Assembly: GCA_900318545.1 (NCBI GenBank)
Contig: ONLC01000254.1
Coordinates: forward strand, 1-5,018
From: an uncultured Eubacteriales bacterium
Lineage (GTDB): Bacteria > Bacillota > Clostridia > Oscillospirales > Ruminococcaceae
Length of the DNA stretch: 5,018 nucleotides
Direction: 5' to 3'
Shown here: positions 1-5,018 of the stretch, in pieces
Position numbering within the stretch: position 1 is the first letter of the stretch
How the letters are laid out: each line of letters opens with the position of its first letter
Made by a program: the position numbers and the translations under genes
The notes under the pieces: model-generated
Told to the model about the DNA's origin: nothing
The model's database searches: none
The model's input: only the letters and a program-made list of their open reading frames with translations

Positions 1-1452
1 GAATTTGTCAATGTACTTTTTTGCTCTCAGAGCTCTATCTATAGTAGGGCGAAGTATATCCTCGACCACAATGTCAACGTGTGACTTGTCGATAGCGTCC
101 TTTACTCTTGATATCTGTACCTCCTTATTCTCTTTATCCCCTTTAAGGCGGTTGACCCTTTCAAGGGCTCTGTTTCTCCTGTCTATAAGGGTAGAGTATA
201 TATCCTTTGCATCATCTTCTCTTTCAGCCATATCGGAGAAAATACTTTTTCTGAAAGCATCTCTTACATGGATATCAGCACCTTTGAGCAGCTCCTTATC
301 GGGGGCATTCTGAAAGGTGTTGCTGCCTTCCATCTTATCTCCTGTCTCTCTTCCCTTAATAAACTGCTTGGCTTGCGTATGTTCACTGGAGGCCTTCTTG
401 AGTGCTTCCTCGTCGAGAGCAGGGTCAAGCTTGAAATACATTTCGCTGTTCTTTAATACCCGAAGATCAATATAGACGTTTTCGTTCTGCGACTCACGGA
501 CTATACTGTCAATATCGGCACAGACAGACTGATACACTCGCTCAAAATGGCGGCGTGACGTAAATTCAGCTTCACTTATATTTTCAAACTCGATCGTATC
601 ACAGCGGCGCATTATCGGCTTCAATGATGAAATGCCGTCTTCATAGACCTCGGTTTTAACCGCACTTTTTTCATTGGTGACTCTGTCATGTATCTCAGAC
701 ATCATTGTATAGTCATCAATACGCTGAACCTCCCAGCCCCTGTTTATCGCAGCATTCTGATCGTGGAGTATTCTTCTGACCTCATCAAGTGCATCGGTGA
801 CGGGCTTAAAGCCGTTATCGTCTTTATGTGCGTCTGAAAGGATCTTGTGTGTGTTGACTACAGCGTCTGAAAGGGCAGAGTTTACCTCCTTGACCTTTTC
901 CTTGGCCTCTTCATATTCATCATCGGTGACGTACTCGGTGGCAAGCCTTGTGGATAAGTTCACACGCTCAGCCGCAGCATTGAATATCTTATCATAGCCG
1001 TTTTGTGCAAGAAGCTCGTTTATATCATGCTCAGCGATCGGCTCTCCCCCTTCGTTCGTAAGAGGAAGCAGCTCGGCATAGTATGTGCTTGTAAGATATT
1101 CATTACCGAAAATGCTAAGCACATCAATATCATCATCAACGCAGACTTTAGTGTGTCCGACAATTGACTTTCCGTAATTCAGATAAGCCTGATAAGAGTT
1201 CAGGCTGCTGTCATCAAGGTAAACACTCAGAGTATCGATCTCGGTACTGATCTTATCGAGCGCCTGTTTTGCTTTCTCCGCAAGGTCGGGCTCAGTGCTC
1301 GTATGTGCGAGCAAGGCCTTCTCTGCTTCGTTTATTGTATCTGCCAGCTTACCTGAATCGGGTTTCAGGGAGCTCAGCAAAGTTTTGGTAAGCGAGCTTT
1401 GCATCCATTTCAGAAACGGTGCATATCTTTGTTTTGGATTAATTGATGGCAT
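1..1452 (-). CDS. Large charged, helix-rich cytoplasmic protein of unknown function (3' end beyond window)
   Basis: I do not recognise a family. The frame is open for 484 codons from an ATG at 1452 to base 1 with no stop, so the C-terminus lies outside the window. The start is supported by AGGAGG at 1460-1465 with a 7-base spacer and by a promoter about 85 bases upstream. The protein begins MPSINPKQRYAPFLKWMQSS, with no signal peptide and no hydrophobic membrane segment, so it is probably cytoplasmic. Stretches rich in Glu, Lys, Asp and Ala (about residues 38-75, 176-230 and 405-460) look like long helices, possibly coiled coil. A less charged patch at about 96-130 (IFGNEYLTSTYYAELLPL) may be a small folded unit. 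Its own promoter and the terminator before it make it a separate unit from the lipoprotein genes. Coding status is secure; function is unknown. A structural or scaffold-like role would be a guess. Confidence 0.9.
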   Translation of the reverse strand, partial: MPSINPKQRYAPFLKWMQSSLTKTLLSSLKPDSGKLADTINEAEKALLAHTSTEPDLAEKAKQALDKISTEIDTLSVYLDDSSLNSYQAYLNYGKSIVGHTKVCVDDDIDVLSIFGNEYLTSTYYAELLPLTNEGGEPIAEHDINELLAQNGYDKIFNAAAERVNLSTRLATEYVTDDEYEEAKEKVKEVNSALSDAVVNTHKILSDAHKDDNGFKPVTDALDEVRRILHDQNAAINRGWEVQRIDDYTMMSEIHDRVTNEKSAVKTEVYEDGISSLKPIMRRCDTIEFENISEAEFTSRRHFERVYQSVCADIDSIVRESQNENVYIDLRVLKNSEMYFKLDPALDEEALKKASSEHTQAKQFIKGRETGDKMEGSNTFQNAPDKELLKGADIHVRDAFRKSIFSDMAEREDDAKDIYSTLIDRRNRALERVNRLKGDKENKEVQISRVKDAIDKSHVDIVVEDILRPTIDRALRAKKYIDKF

Positions 1453-1459
1453 AGTTTTT

Positions 1460-1465
1460 CCTCCT
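1460..1465 (-). promoter_or_regulatory. Ribosome binding site AGGAGG for the gene starting at 1452
   Basis: On the minus strand a perfect AGGAGG lies 7 bases before the ATG at 1452. This near-consensus site fixes the start of the large open frame, which has no stop inside the window. Confidence 0.85.
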
Positions 1466-1489
1466 GTCTGATTATCTGTTCATAATTAA

Positions 1490-1514
1490 CACCCCTGCAT
1501 GATACAATAGGGTG
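1490..1514 (-). promoter_or_regulatory. Small 5'-UTR hairpin or operator-like inverted repeat
   Basis: CACCC (1490-1494) and GGGTG (1510-1514) form a 5-bp inverted repeat around a 15-base loop. It lies between the predicted transcription start (about 1529) and the ribosome site of the downstream gene. The stem is short and the loop large, so it may be chance. If real, it could be a weak leader hairpin or a repressor site. Confidence 0.25.
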
Positions 1515-1535
1515 CAGTGCTTTCAGAATAATAAT

Positions 1536-1564
1536 ATCATACCCGTCAGAAAATATCTACTCAA
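1536..1564 (-). promoter_or_regulatory. Housekeeping-sigma promoter for the gene starting at 1452
   Basis: Reading the minus strand, TTGAGT (1559-1564) is followed after exactly 17 bases by TATGAT (1536-1541). This matches the SigA/Sigma-70 consensus at 4 of 6 and 5 of 6 positions with the ideal spacer. Transcription would start near 1529, giving a leader of about 75 bases before the ATG at 1452. An A/T-rich stretch lies just upstream. The -10 box sits inside one arm of an ATACCCG/CGGGTAT inverted repeat (1539-1545 and 1600-1606), so a regulator could act here, but that is inference. Confidence 0.65.
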
Positions 1565-1573
1565 AAAACTGAA

Positions 1574-1721
1574 TTTTTTGCAACCGTATCTATAAATGTC
1601 GGGTATTACTTACAAGAGCAGCAATCAGCTGCAGAAAGGTGTGACACGAAGGCGGTGCAGGGTTTTCCTGCCCACTGGGGCTATCGCACCGAACCCCATT
1701 TAGAGGAACTTTTGCAACAAA
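1574..1721. repeat. Imperfect long inverted repeat: candidate structured RNA or small palindromic (MITE-like) element
   Basis: The two ends of this segment pair without any gap (paired positions sum to 3295). TTGCAA at 1578-1583 pairs with TTGCAA at 1712-1717, then two short 2-bp blocks, then TAAATG (1593-1598) with CATTTA (1697-1702); three further T-A pairs lie outside. About 20 of 28 positions pair. Inside the closing stem are a hairpin GCAGC-AATCA-GCTGC (1618-1632), a helix CGGTGC/GCACCG (1653-1658 with 1686-1691) enclosing AGG-GTTTT-CCT, and GGGG (1677-1680) that can pair with CCCC (1694-1697), outside that helix, as a pseudoknot. No frame here looks coding. The strand is unknown, and I find no convincing promoter for it on either strand. 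A 9-base direct repeat TTTTGCAAC (1576-1584 and 1710-1718) overlaps the ends, which a transposed element could also leave, although it partly follows from the palindrome TTGCAA. I match it to no riboswitch or ribozyme family with confidence. Confidence 0.45.
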
Positions 1722-1756
1722 AACAAGCTCCGAGGTTTAACCCTCGGAGCTTGTTT
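1721..1756 (-). terminator. Rho-independent terminator of the lipoprotein/zinc-ribbon gene run
   Basis: A perfect 15-bp stem (1721-1735 with 1742-1756) encloses a 6-base loop. On the minus strand the 3' arm runs into TTTTTGTTG, a good U-tract. It starts 15 bases after the TAA of the zinc-ribbon gene (1772-1774), which is the usual position for an operon-ending terminator. On the plus strand the stem is followed by the weaker TTTACTATTG, so it could also stop plus-strand transcription, but with less confidence. Confidence 0.9.
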
Positions 1757-1771
1757 ACTATTGTGAGGATA

Positions 1772-2746
1772 TTACTGCTTCGGACGATAGCAGTTAGTAC
1801 ACGAGCTGTGCTTCATATCATTTTCTTTTCCGCAGTATTCGCATTTCCATACACCGAGTGCGTTTCCTGTTTCTCCGACGATATCAAATACAGCCTTGTC
1901 GCAGATCCTTTCAACCTGCTTCTTTTTTATGCTTGATACCGATTTGAACAGCTCACCGTTCTGTTCATTCAGAAAGAACGCCGCATATTCCTCATCGCTC
2001 AATATAGGTATCTGTCTGAGGTTTACCTGCTCACCATTCACAAGTATTGATACAGGCAGTCTTGAAATGCAGGTCTGCTCCTCACGCTTATATTTTTTCC
2101 TTGACTTGGATATAAACACCAGCAAAACAATATTAGCGACCAGCATAAGGAAGAAAATAATCGACATACTCAGCAGTCCTGCCGTATCTGTACGCCGTCC
2201 GCCTACTCCGACACTTGTTATGAAGGCTCCGAAGAGGTTCCACGCTGTCATCACCGAAAAAACAGGTATAACAGGCAAAACTATTTTCTTTGATATGTTT
2301 TTATACTCTGTTATATGCAGCAGCGTGTAGCCGAGGGCACCGAACGCAGCTATTCTGCTGACAATATACAGAAACTTCACAAACGGCAGATCCATCTCAC
2401 TGAACATATATGTAAATATCCAGTGAACATCAAAGTCATCACCGTTTTCTACCTTTAAGCTGCCGTAGTTGATAGTACACTTATGCTGCATAAGTATAAC
2501 AAACAAAAGTCCGCCTATGCAGATAAGCTTTGTTTTCAGATCAATTATCTTTCCGCCCGTATAGTACAGGCTTTTTGAAAGCCCCTCCTTGAAGCCGTCT
2601 ACAGCCTTCTTCACAGGATTATCCTGTGAAGAAGAAACTGTATTCACATTACCCCTGCTTGCTTCTCCCTGTCCAACAGCGTTTCCGCATACAGGACAAA
2701 ATTTTGACTCCCCTGCAAGTTCATGACCGCATTTTGTACAATTCAT
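1772..2746 (-). CDS. Four-pass membrane protein with N-terminal zinc ribbon and C-terminal RanBP2-type zinc finger
   Basis: The protein has 324 residues. It opens with a zinc-ribbon motif C3-x2-C6 and C17-x2-C20, then a polar linker (about 22-70). Hydrophobic segments at about 74-87, 121-145, 155-180 and 190-213 suggest four membrane spans. The flanking positive charges (KLK before span 1, KSRKKYKR after span 4) place both ends in the cytoplasm. A soluble region (about 220-298) follows, then a second motif W300-x-C302-x2-C305-x3-N309-x6-C316-x2-C319, which fits the RanBP2-type finger pattern exactly. The ATG at 2746 has GGGGG at 2754-2758 with a 7-base spacer. It is the last gene before the terminator at 1721-1756. 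Membrane proteins with an N-terminal zinc ribbon are common in Clostridia and mostly uncharacterised. The metal sites probably bind a protein or RNA partner inside the cell, but the partner is unknown. Structure calls are good; function is open. Confidence 0.93.
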   Translation of the reverse strand: MNCTKCGHELAGESKFCPVCGNAVGQGEASRGNVNTVSSSQDNPVKKAVDGFKEGLSKSLYYTGGKIIDLKTKLICIGGLLFVILMQHKCTINYGSLKVENGDDFDVHWIFTYMFSEMDLPFVKFLYIVSRIAAFGALGYTLLHITEYKNISKKIVLPVIPVFSVMTAWNLFGAFITSVGVGGRRTDTAGLLSMSIIFFLMLVANIVLLVFISKSRKKYKREEQTCISRLPVSILVNGEQVNLRQIPILSDEEYAAFFLNEQNGELFKSVSSIKKKQVERICDKAVFDIVGETGNALGVWKCEYCGKENDMKHSSCTNCYRPKQ

Positions 2747-2759
2747 TGTTTTACCCCCA

Positions 2760-2918
2760 TTAATTTTTTTCCCCGAATGTTACCTTTCCGATATCGTCAT
2801 CTTCGATCGGGTCAGGATATTGACCAATTATTCTTTCATCACCTTTAAGCTTGGCCTGAACAAAGCTTATATTGCTTTTTTCATCAAGCTGAATATATAT
2901 AGTATATTTTGATACCAT
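2760..2918 (-). other. Out-of-frame C-terminal coding tail of the lipoprotein at 2884-3888 (alternatively a 52-codon small ORF)
   Basis: A frame offset by one base from the preceding lipoprotein runs from an ATG at 2918 to a TAA at 2760-2762. It reads MVSKYTIYIQLDEK and continues through SFVQAKLKGDE and IGQYPDPIEDDD. The composition looks like real protein and reads smoothly as a continuation of the lipoprotein's final LLIDGIK. The ATG lacks a convincing ribosome site (only CAGG about 10 bases away, inside the upstream gene). The tail ends 13 bases before the next gene's start, which closes an otherwise odd 137-base gap in a tightly packed run. I therefore read it as the true C-terminus of the lipoprotein, displaced by a one-base indel, most simply an extra A in the AAAA run at 2907-2910. 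A separate 52-residue protein is possible but less likely. Confidence 0.6.
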
Positions 2919-3888
2919 CAATCAACAACCTGTCTCCTTCACCGACATCTCCTGTTTGTTCAATATCCAAACCTTGTGAAGACATCGACTTTGAAAATGC
3001 TCCGCTATTGAGAATATCATCCATACTATTTCCTTCTGCCATCTTATCTGCTATATAATTAGAGCAGATTGTGTACGCATATTTGGCAATACTGTTTGAG
3101 TTCTGCAGATTCATAGAGCTCTTTCTTCCGATTCTTTCCACGATTACCAGATTCCCATGATCAACAGACTGATAAGCTGATACCTTTCCATATATTTCAC
3201 TGTTTTTCAATGTAAAATAATATGTAGTTTCAATGATATACTCCGTTGGCGGTGCAGCCGTATCAAACATACCATCTGTATTCAATCTGTAATTACTATT
3301 AGCTATAGCACCACTATGTTTGAGTTCAAGACTATCAACAGATATATCTGAAGGCCACTCATCATCACTTAAATTATCCTTATTAATCTTGTTAAAAGCC
3401 TCTTCAGATATATACCCCTTAAAATAATCATCTAATTTACCTTTATTACTTATCTGTTCTTTCAGCTCATCTTCTGTTTTGGGAAGAATATCACTCATTT
3501 GAGGTGAGTGACTCTCAAAATAAAGTAAATTATACTTTGCACACTCTATATTGACTGTATCAATATAAGAATCCACATCGTTATTCTTAATGCTTTTACA
3601 CTGCTCTTCTATTGTCTTCTTAAGCTCGCTTTCAGGACTGAATCTAAGCAATTCTTCTTTCTTTTTCTTATATTCTGCCTGAGCCTCGGGAGTATTATTA
3701 TCAATTATTCCTCCTTTTACATTCTTATTATACTCCTTCTCGATCTCCTTGTAATCTTCAATTCTTTCAGAAACGCTTTTAGTTGATACGTAGCCCTCGC
3801 TATCGGTCTTTTTATCGCTCCCGCACCCACAAACACCTATAGCTAAAAAAGCTGTCAGTGCCAAGGTTGTGATTTTTTTGATCTTCAT
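2884..3888 (-). CDS. Lipoprotein of unknown function, probably frameshifted near its 3' end
   Basis: This frame encodes 334 residues. MKIKKITTLALTAFLAIGVC is a typical type II signal peptide, and the lipobox VCGC puts the lipidated Cys most likely at 22, so the mature protein would be anchored outside the membrane. A charged, Lys/Glu-rich helical region follows (about 38-105), then a mixed domain with probable strands (about 180-255, including TTYYFTLKNSEIYGKVSAYQ). A helix comes next (about 265-285), then LLIDGIK. The ATG at 3888 has AGGAG at 3894-3898, and the upstream gene's TAG (3897-3899) overlaps that site, with 8 bases between stop and start. The frame stops at 2884-2886, but coding continues in the next frame to 2760. 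Deleting one A at 2907-2910 would give 375 residues. I recognise no named family. The last section (helix, then short strands ending in IGQYPDP) loosely recalls pilin-like domains of Clostridia, a weak inference. Confidence 0.88.
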   Translation of the reverse strand: MKIKKITTLALTAFLAIGVCGCGSDKKTDSEGYVSTKSVSERIEDYKEIEKEYNKNVKGGIIDNNTPEAQAEYKKKKEELLRFSPESELKKTIEEQCKSIKNNDVDSYIDTVNIECAKYNLLYFESHSPQMSDILPKTEDELKEQISNKGKLDDYFKGYISEEAFNKINKDNLSDDEWPSDISVDSLELKHSGAIANSNYRLNTDGMFDTAAPPTEYIIETTYYFTLKNSEIYGKVSAYQSVDHGNLVIVERIGRKSSMNLQNSNSIAKYAYTICSNYIADKMAEGNSMDDILNSGAFSKSMSSQGLDIEQTGDVGEGDRLLIDGIKIYYIYSA

Positions 3889-3893
3889 TTTTT

Positions 3894-3899
3894 CTCCTA
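3894..3899 (-). promoter_or_regulatory. Ribosome binding site overlapping the upstream stop codon (TAGGAG)
   Basis: The minus-strand hexamer TAGGAG contains both the TAG stop of the 3897-4910 gene and the GGAG ribosome site of the gene starting at 3888, 5 bases before its ATG. This arrangement favours translational coupling of the two lipoproteins. Confidence 0.8.
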
Positions 3900-4910
3900 T
3901 AACACCTTGATATTGTACTTTTCATTCAGGCTGGACACTGCATTAAAATATGCCTGCTCGGTTTCATCATCAGCAAGATGCTGAACAGTAACATCATATT
4001 TCAGATCGCCGTTATCATACGCAACAACATTTGTTATCCAGATATATACGTAGATATCAACATCTTCGGTCTTGCCCTTATCATCTCCGTAGCCCGAGAT
4101 CATAGTATACACATTGTGATATGATCGGAAGAAATAATTGTACTTATTCAGTCCATAGCTATCATCTTTATTAAATGAAGGTTGGTAATTAGCCTTTAAT
4201 ACTGCCTGATATGTACCGTCGCACTCACTGCTTGATGAGCCTTCAAACAAAACGCTGCTGCTGAACGATGTCTTGAAGTCAGCACCCATTATTCTATGAT
4301 AGCTCCACGTATTATTTGTGTTCAAGACCGTTTCATTAATATTATAGGCGTCCAAATAATGTGCATTCATATATTGCTGTGCTTCATCATAAAGTGCCTC
4401 ACAGTTGATCTTTGAAAAATCCTCAACATAATACGGAAGCCCCTCAACGGTGTATTCCTTTTCCGTCATCAGCAGATCAAGCTCGGGGTCGGGAGCGTTT
4501 TCTGCTATCTGTGCCTTTACAATGATCTTGTTTCCGTTTGCTATGCTCTGCTCTTCATCGAAGGTAAACTCAACATTCTCCTGAACGCTTTTACTGCAGC
4601 CGCTGTTATTGAAGCTTACATTTCCGTAGGGCGATATCCCGTCAAACTGCACCTCAAGGCCCTTGAAAGGATCCTCGCCCTGTGCCCTGACAGGCTCCTC
4701 TTCTGAGGCTGCAGCTGACACTGCCGCCTTCTCCTCAGCCTGCTGACTGCTTTGAAGCTCCTTTACAGAGCTCTCCTCAGAAACCTGTGATACCGACGAG
4801 CTCTCAGCAATATCTGAGTTTTTCTTGCTGTCAGACGGTTCATTTTCACTGCAGCCGATCATTGAACACATAACAACCAACGATGCTGCTAATATCAGTG
4901 TTTTTTTCAT
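3897..4910 (-). CDS. Lipoprotein with Ser/Glu-rich stalk and extracellular domain of unknown function
   Basis: The protein has 337 residues. MKKTLILAASLVVMCSMIGC is a lipoprotein signal peptide with lipobox M-I-G-C20. Residues 21 to about 78 are a low-complexity Ser/Glu/Ala/Lys stalk, as found in surface lipoproteins that hold a domain away from the membrane. A first domain (about 79-160) starts DPFKGLEVQFDG and contains ANGNKIIVKAQ and TEKEYTVEGLPYYV. From memory this pattern (DPFK..L, NGDKV.VKA, KEYTV.GL) recurs as a beta-sandwich-like repeat in Firmicutes surface proteins. Residues 165-337 form a second alpha/beta region with Tyr-rich strands (about 255-310) that I do not recognise; cysteines at 170 and 230 are extra. 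The start has GGGG 8 bases upstream, overlapping the TAG of the preceding partial gene. It is probably co-transcribed with the next lipoprotein. Localisation is well supported; function is unknown. Confidence 0.93.
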   Translation of the reverse strand: MKKTLILAASLVVMCSMIGCSENEPSDSKKNSDIAESSSVSQVSEESSVKELQSSQQAEEKAAVSAAASEEEPVRAQGEDPFKGLEVQFDGISPYGNVSFNNSGCSKSVQENVEFTFDEEQSIANGNKIIVKAQIAENAPDPELDLLMTEKEYTVEGLPYYVEDFSKINCEALYDEAQQYMNAHYLDAYNINETVLNTNNTWSYHRIMGADFKTSFSSSVLFEGSSSSECDGTYQAVLKANYQPSFNKDDSYGLNKYNYFFRSYHNVYTMISGYGDDKGKTEDVDIYVYIWITNVVAYDNGDLKYDVTVQHLADDETEQAYFNAVSSLNEKYNIKVL

Positions 4911-4918
4911 AATTAATT

Positions 4919-4924
4919 CCCCTA
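4919..4924 (-). promoter_or_regulatory. Ribosome binding site overlapping the upstream stop codon (TAGGGG)
   Basis: On the minus strand the TAG stop of the partial upstream gene (4922-4924) runs directly into GGG, giving TAGGGG followed by 8 bases and the ATG at 4910. It repeats the stop/ribosome-site overlap seen at the next junction and suggests one polycistronic message. Confidence 0.65.
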
Positions 4925-5018
4925 CTTTCTCTCATCAAGCACCCTGCTGATATACTCCGCAGTTTCCTCCTGAGAGGCGATTATACCGTGCTTCTCCAGT
5001 GCTTTCAGATACGATATG
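4922..5018 (-). CDS. C-terminal end of an upstream gene (5' part beyond window)
   Basis: A minus-strand frame open from the window edge (codons from 5017) to TAG at 4922-4924 gives 31 residues. It includes SYLKALEKHGIIASQEETAE and ends SRVLDERK. The stretch is helical and charged, with no membrane segment. Its stop lies 11 bases before the start of the 3897-4910 lipoprotein and forms part of that gene's ribosome site, so it is very probably a member of the same operon. Both other minus-strand frames here carry a stop, which supports this one. Too little is visible to name a product. Confidence 0.7.
   Translation of the reverse strand, partial: ISYLKALEKHGIIASQEETAEYISRVLDERK

Noticed and set aside
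5..997. Plus-strand open frames at 5-313, 268-456 and 797-997
   Set aside because: They lie opposite the continuous 484-codon minus-strand gene, lack ribosome sites and have Ser/Leu-rich compositions typical of antisense shadows.
1591..1596. TATAAA as the -10 box of a plus-strand promoter
   Set aside because: No acceptable -35 box lies 16-18 bases upstream, and the box falls inside the closing stem of the candidate element, so a start there would cut off one arm.
1640..1710. Known riboswitch, HDV-like ribozyme, twister/pistol ribozyme or SRP RNA
   Set aside because: The helix order and conserved core bases of these classes, as I recall them, are not matched on either strand, so the segment is left as an unassigned structured candidate.
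1655..2330. Plus-strand open frames at 1655-1936 and 1896-2330
   Set aside because: They lie largely antisense to the zinc-ribbon gene. The first also runs through the terminator hairpin, and neither has a credible ribosome site.
2744..2762. ATG of TTAATGGGG (2757-2759) as the start of the zinc-ribbon protein
   Set aside because: This ATG is out of frame with the zinc-ribbon protein. The ATG at 2746 keeps the first Cys pair at residues 3 and 6 and has GGGGG at a proper 7-base spacing.
4700..4850. Repeat array in the Ser/Glu-rich stretch of the first lipoprotein
   Set aside because: It is low-complexity stalk sequence with no regular repeat unit at the DNA level, and no CRISPR-like spacing.

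Overview
The window looks like a chromosomal segment from a low-to-mid GC Gram-positive of the Clostridia, most plausibly a Ruminococcus-like gut or rumen bacterium. This rests on strong AGGAG-type ribosome sites, two lipoprotein signal peptides, a Ser/Glu-rich lipoprotein linker and a zinc-ribbon membrane protein of a kind common in that group. It is an inference from style; no taxonomic marker gene is present. All coding sequence I can support is on the minus strand.

Reading in the direction of transcription (right to left), the window opens with the last 31 codons of a gene that starts outside it (4922-5018). A compact operon-like run follows: a lipoprotein with a Ser/Glu-rich stalk (3897-4910), a second lipoprotein (2884-3888) and a four-pass membrane protein with a different zinc-binding motif at each end (1772-2746). 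The first two junctions are tight: the TAG stop of the upstream gene is embedded in the ribosome binding site of the next. The run ends at a 15-bp stem terminator (1721-1756). No promoter for this run is visible, so it probably lies to the right of the window.

The second lipoprotein appears to be frameshifted. Its reading frame stops at 2884, but a well-formed coding frame offset by one base continues from about 2907 to a TAA at 2760, 13 bases before the next gene. Removing one A from an AAAA run (2907-2910) would join the two into a 375-residue protein.

About 320 bases without a gene (1453-1771) separate this run from the next transcription unit. They hold the terminator, an imperfect 140-base inverted-repeat element that may be a structured RNA or a small mobile element (about 1574-1721), a good -35/-10 promoter (1536-1564) and a small 5'-UTR hairpin. 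That promoter drives a large, soluble, charged and helical protein (1452 to beyond base 1) with no stop codon in its 484 visible codons.

None of the genes can be given a named function. The layout (two surface lipoproteins plus a zinc-ribbon membrane protein) suggests an envelope-associated module of unknown role.
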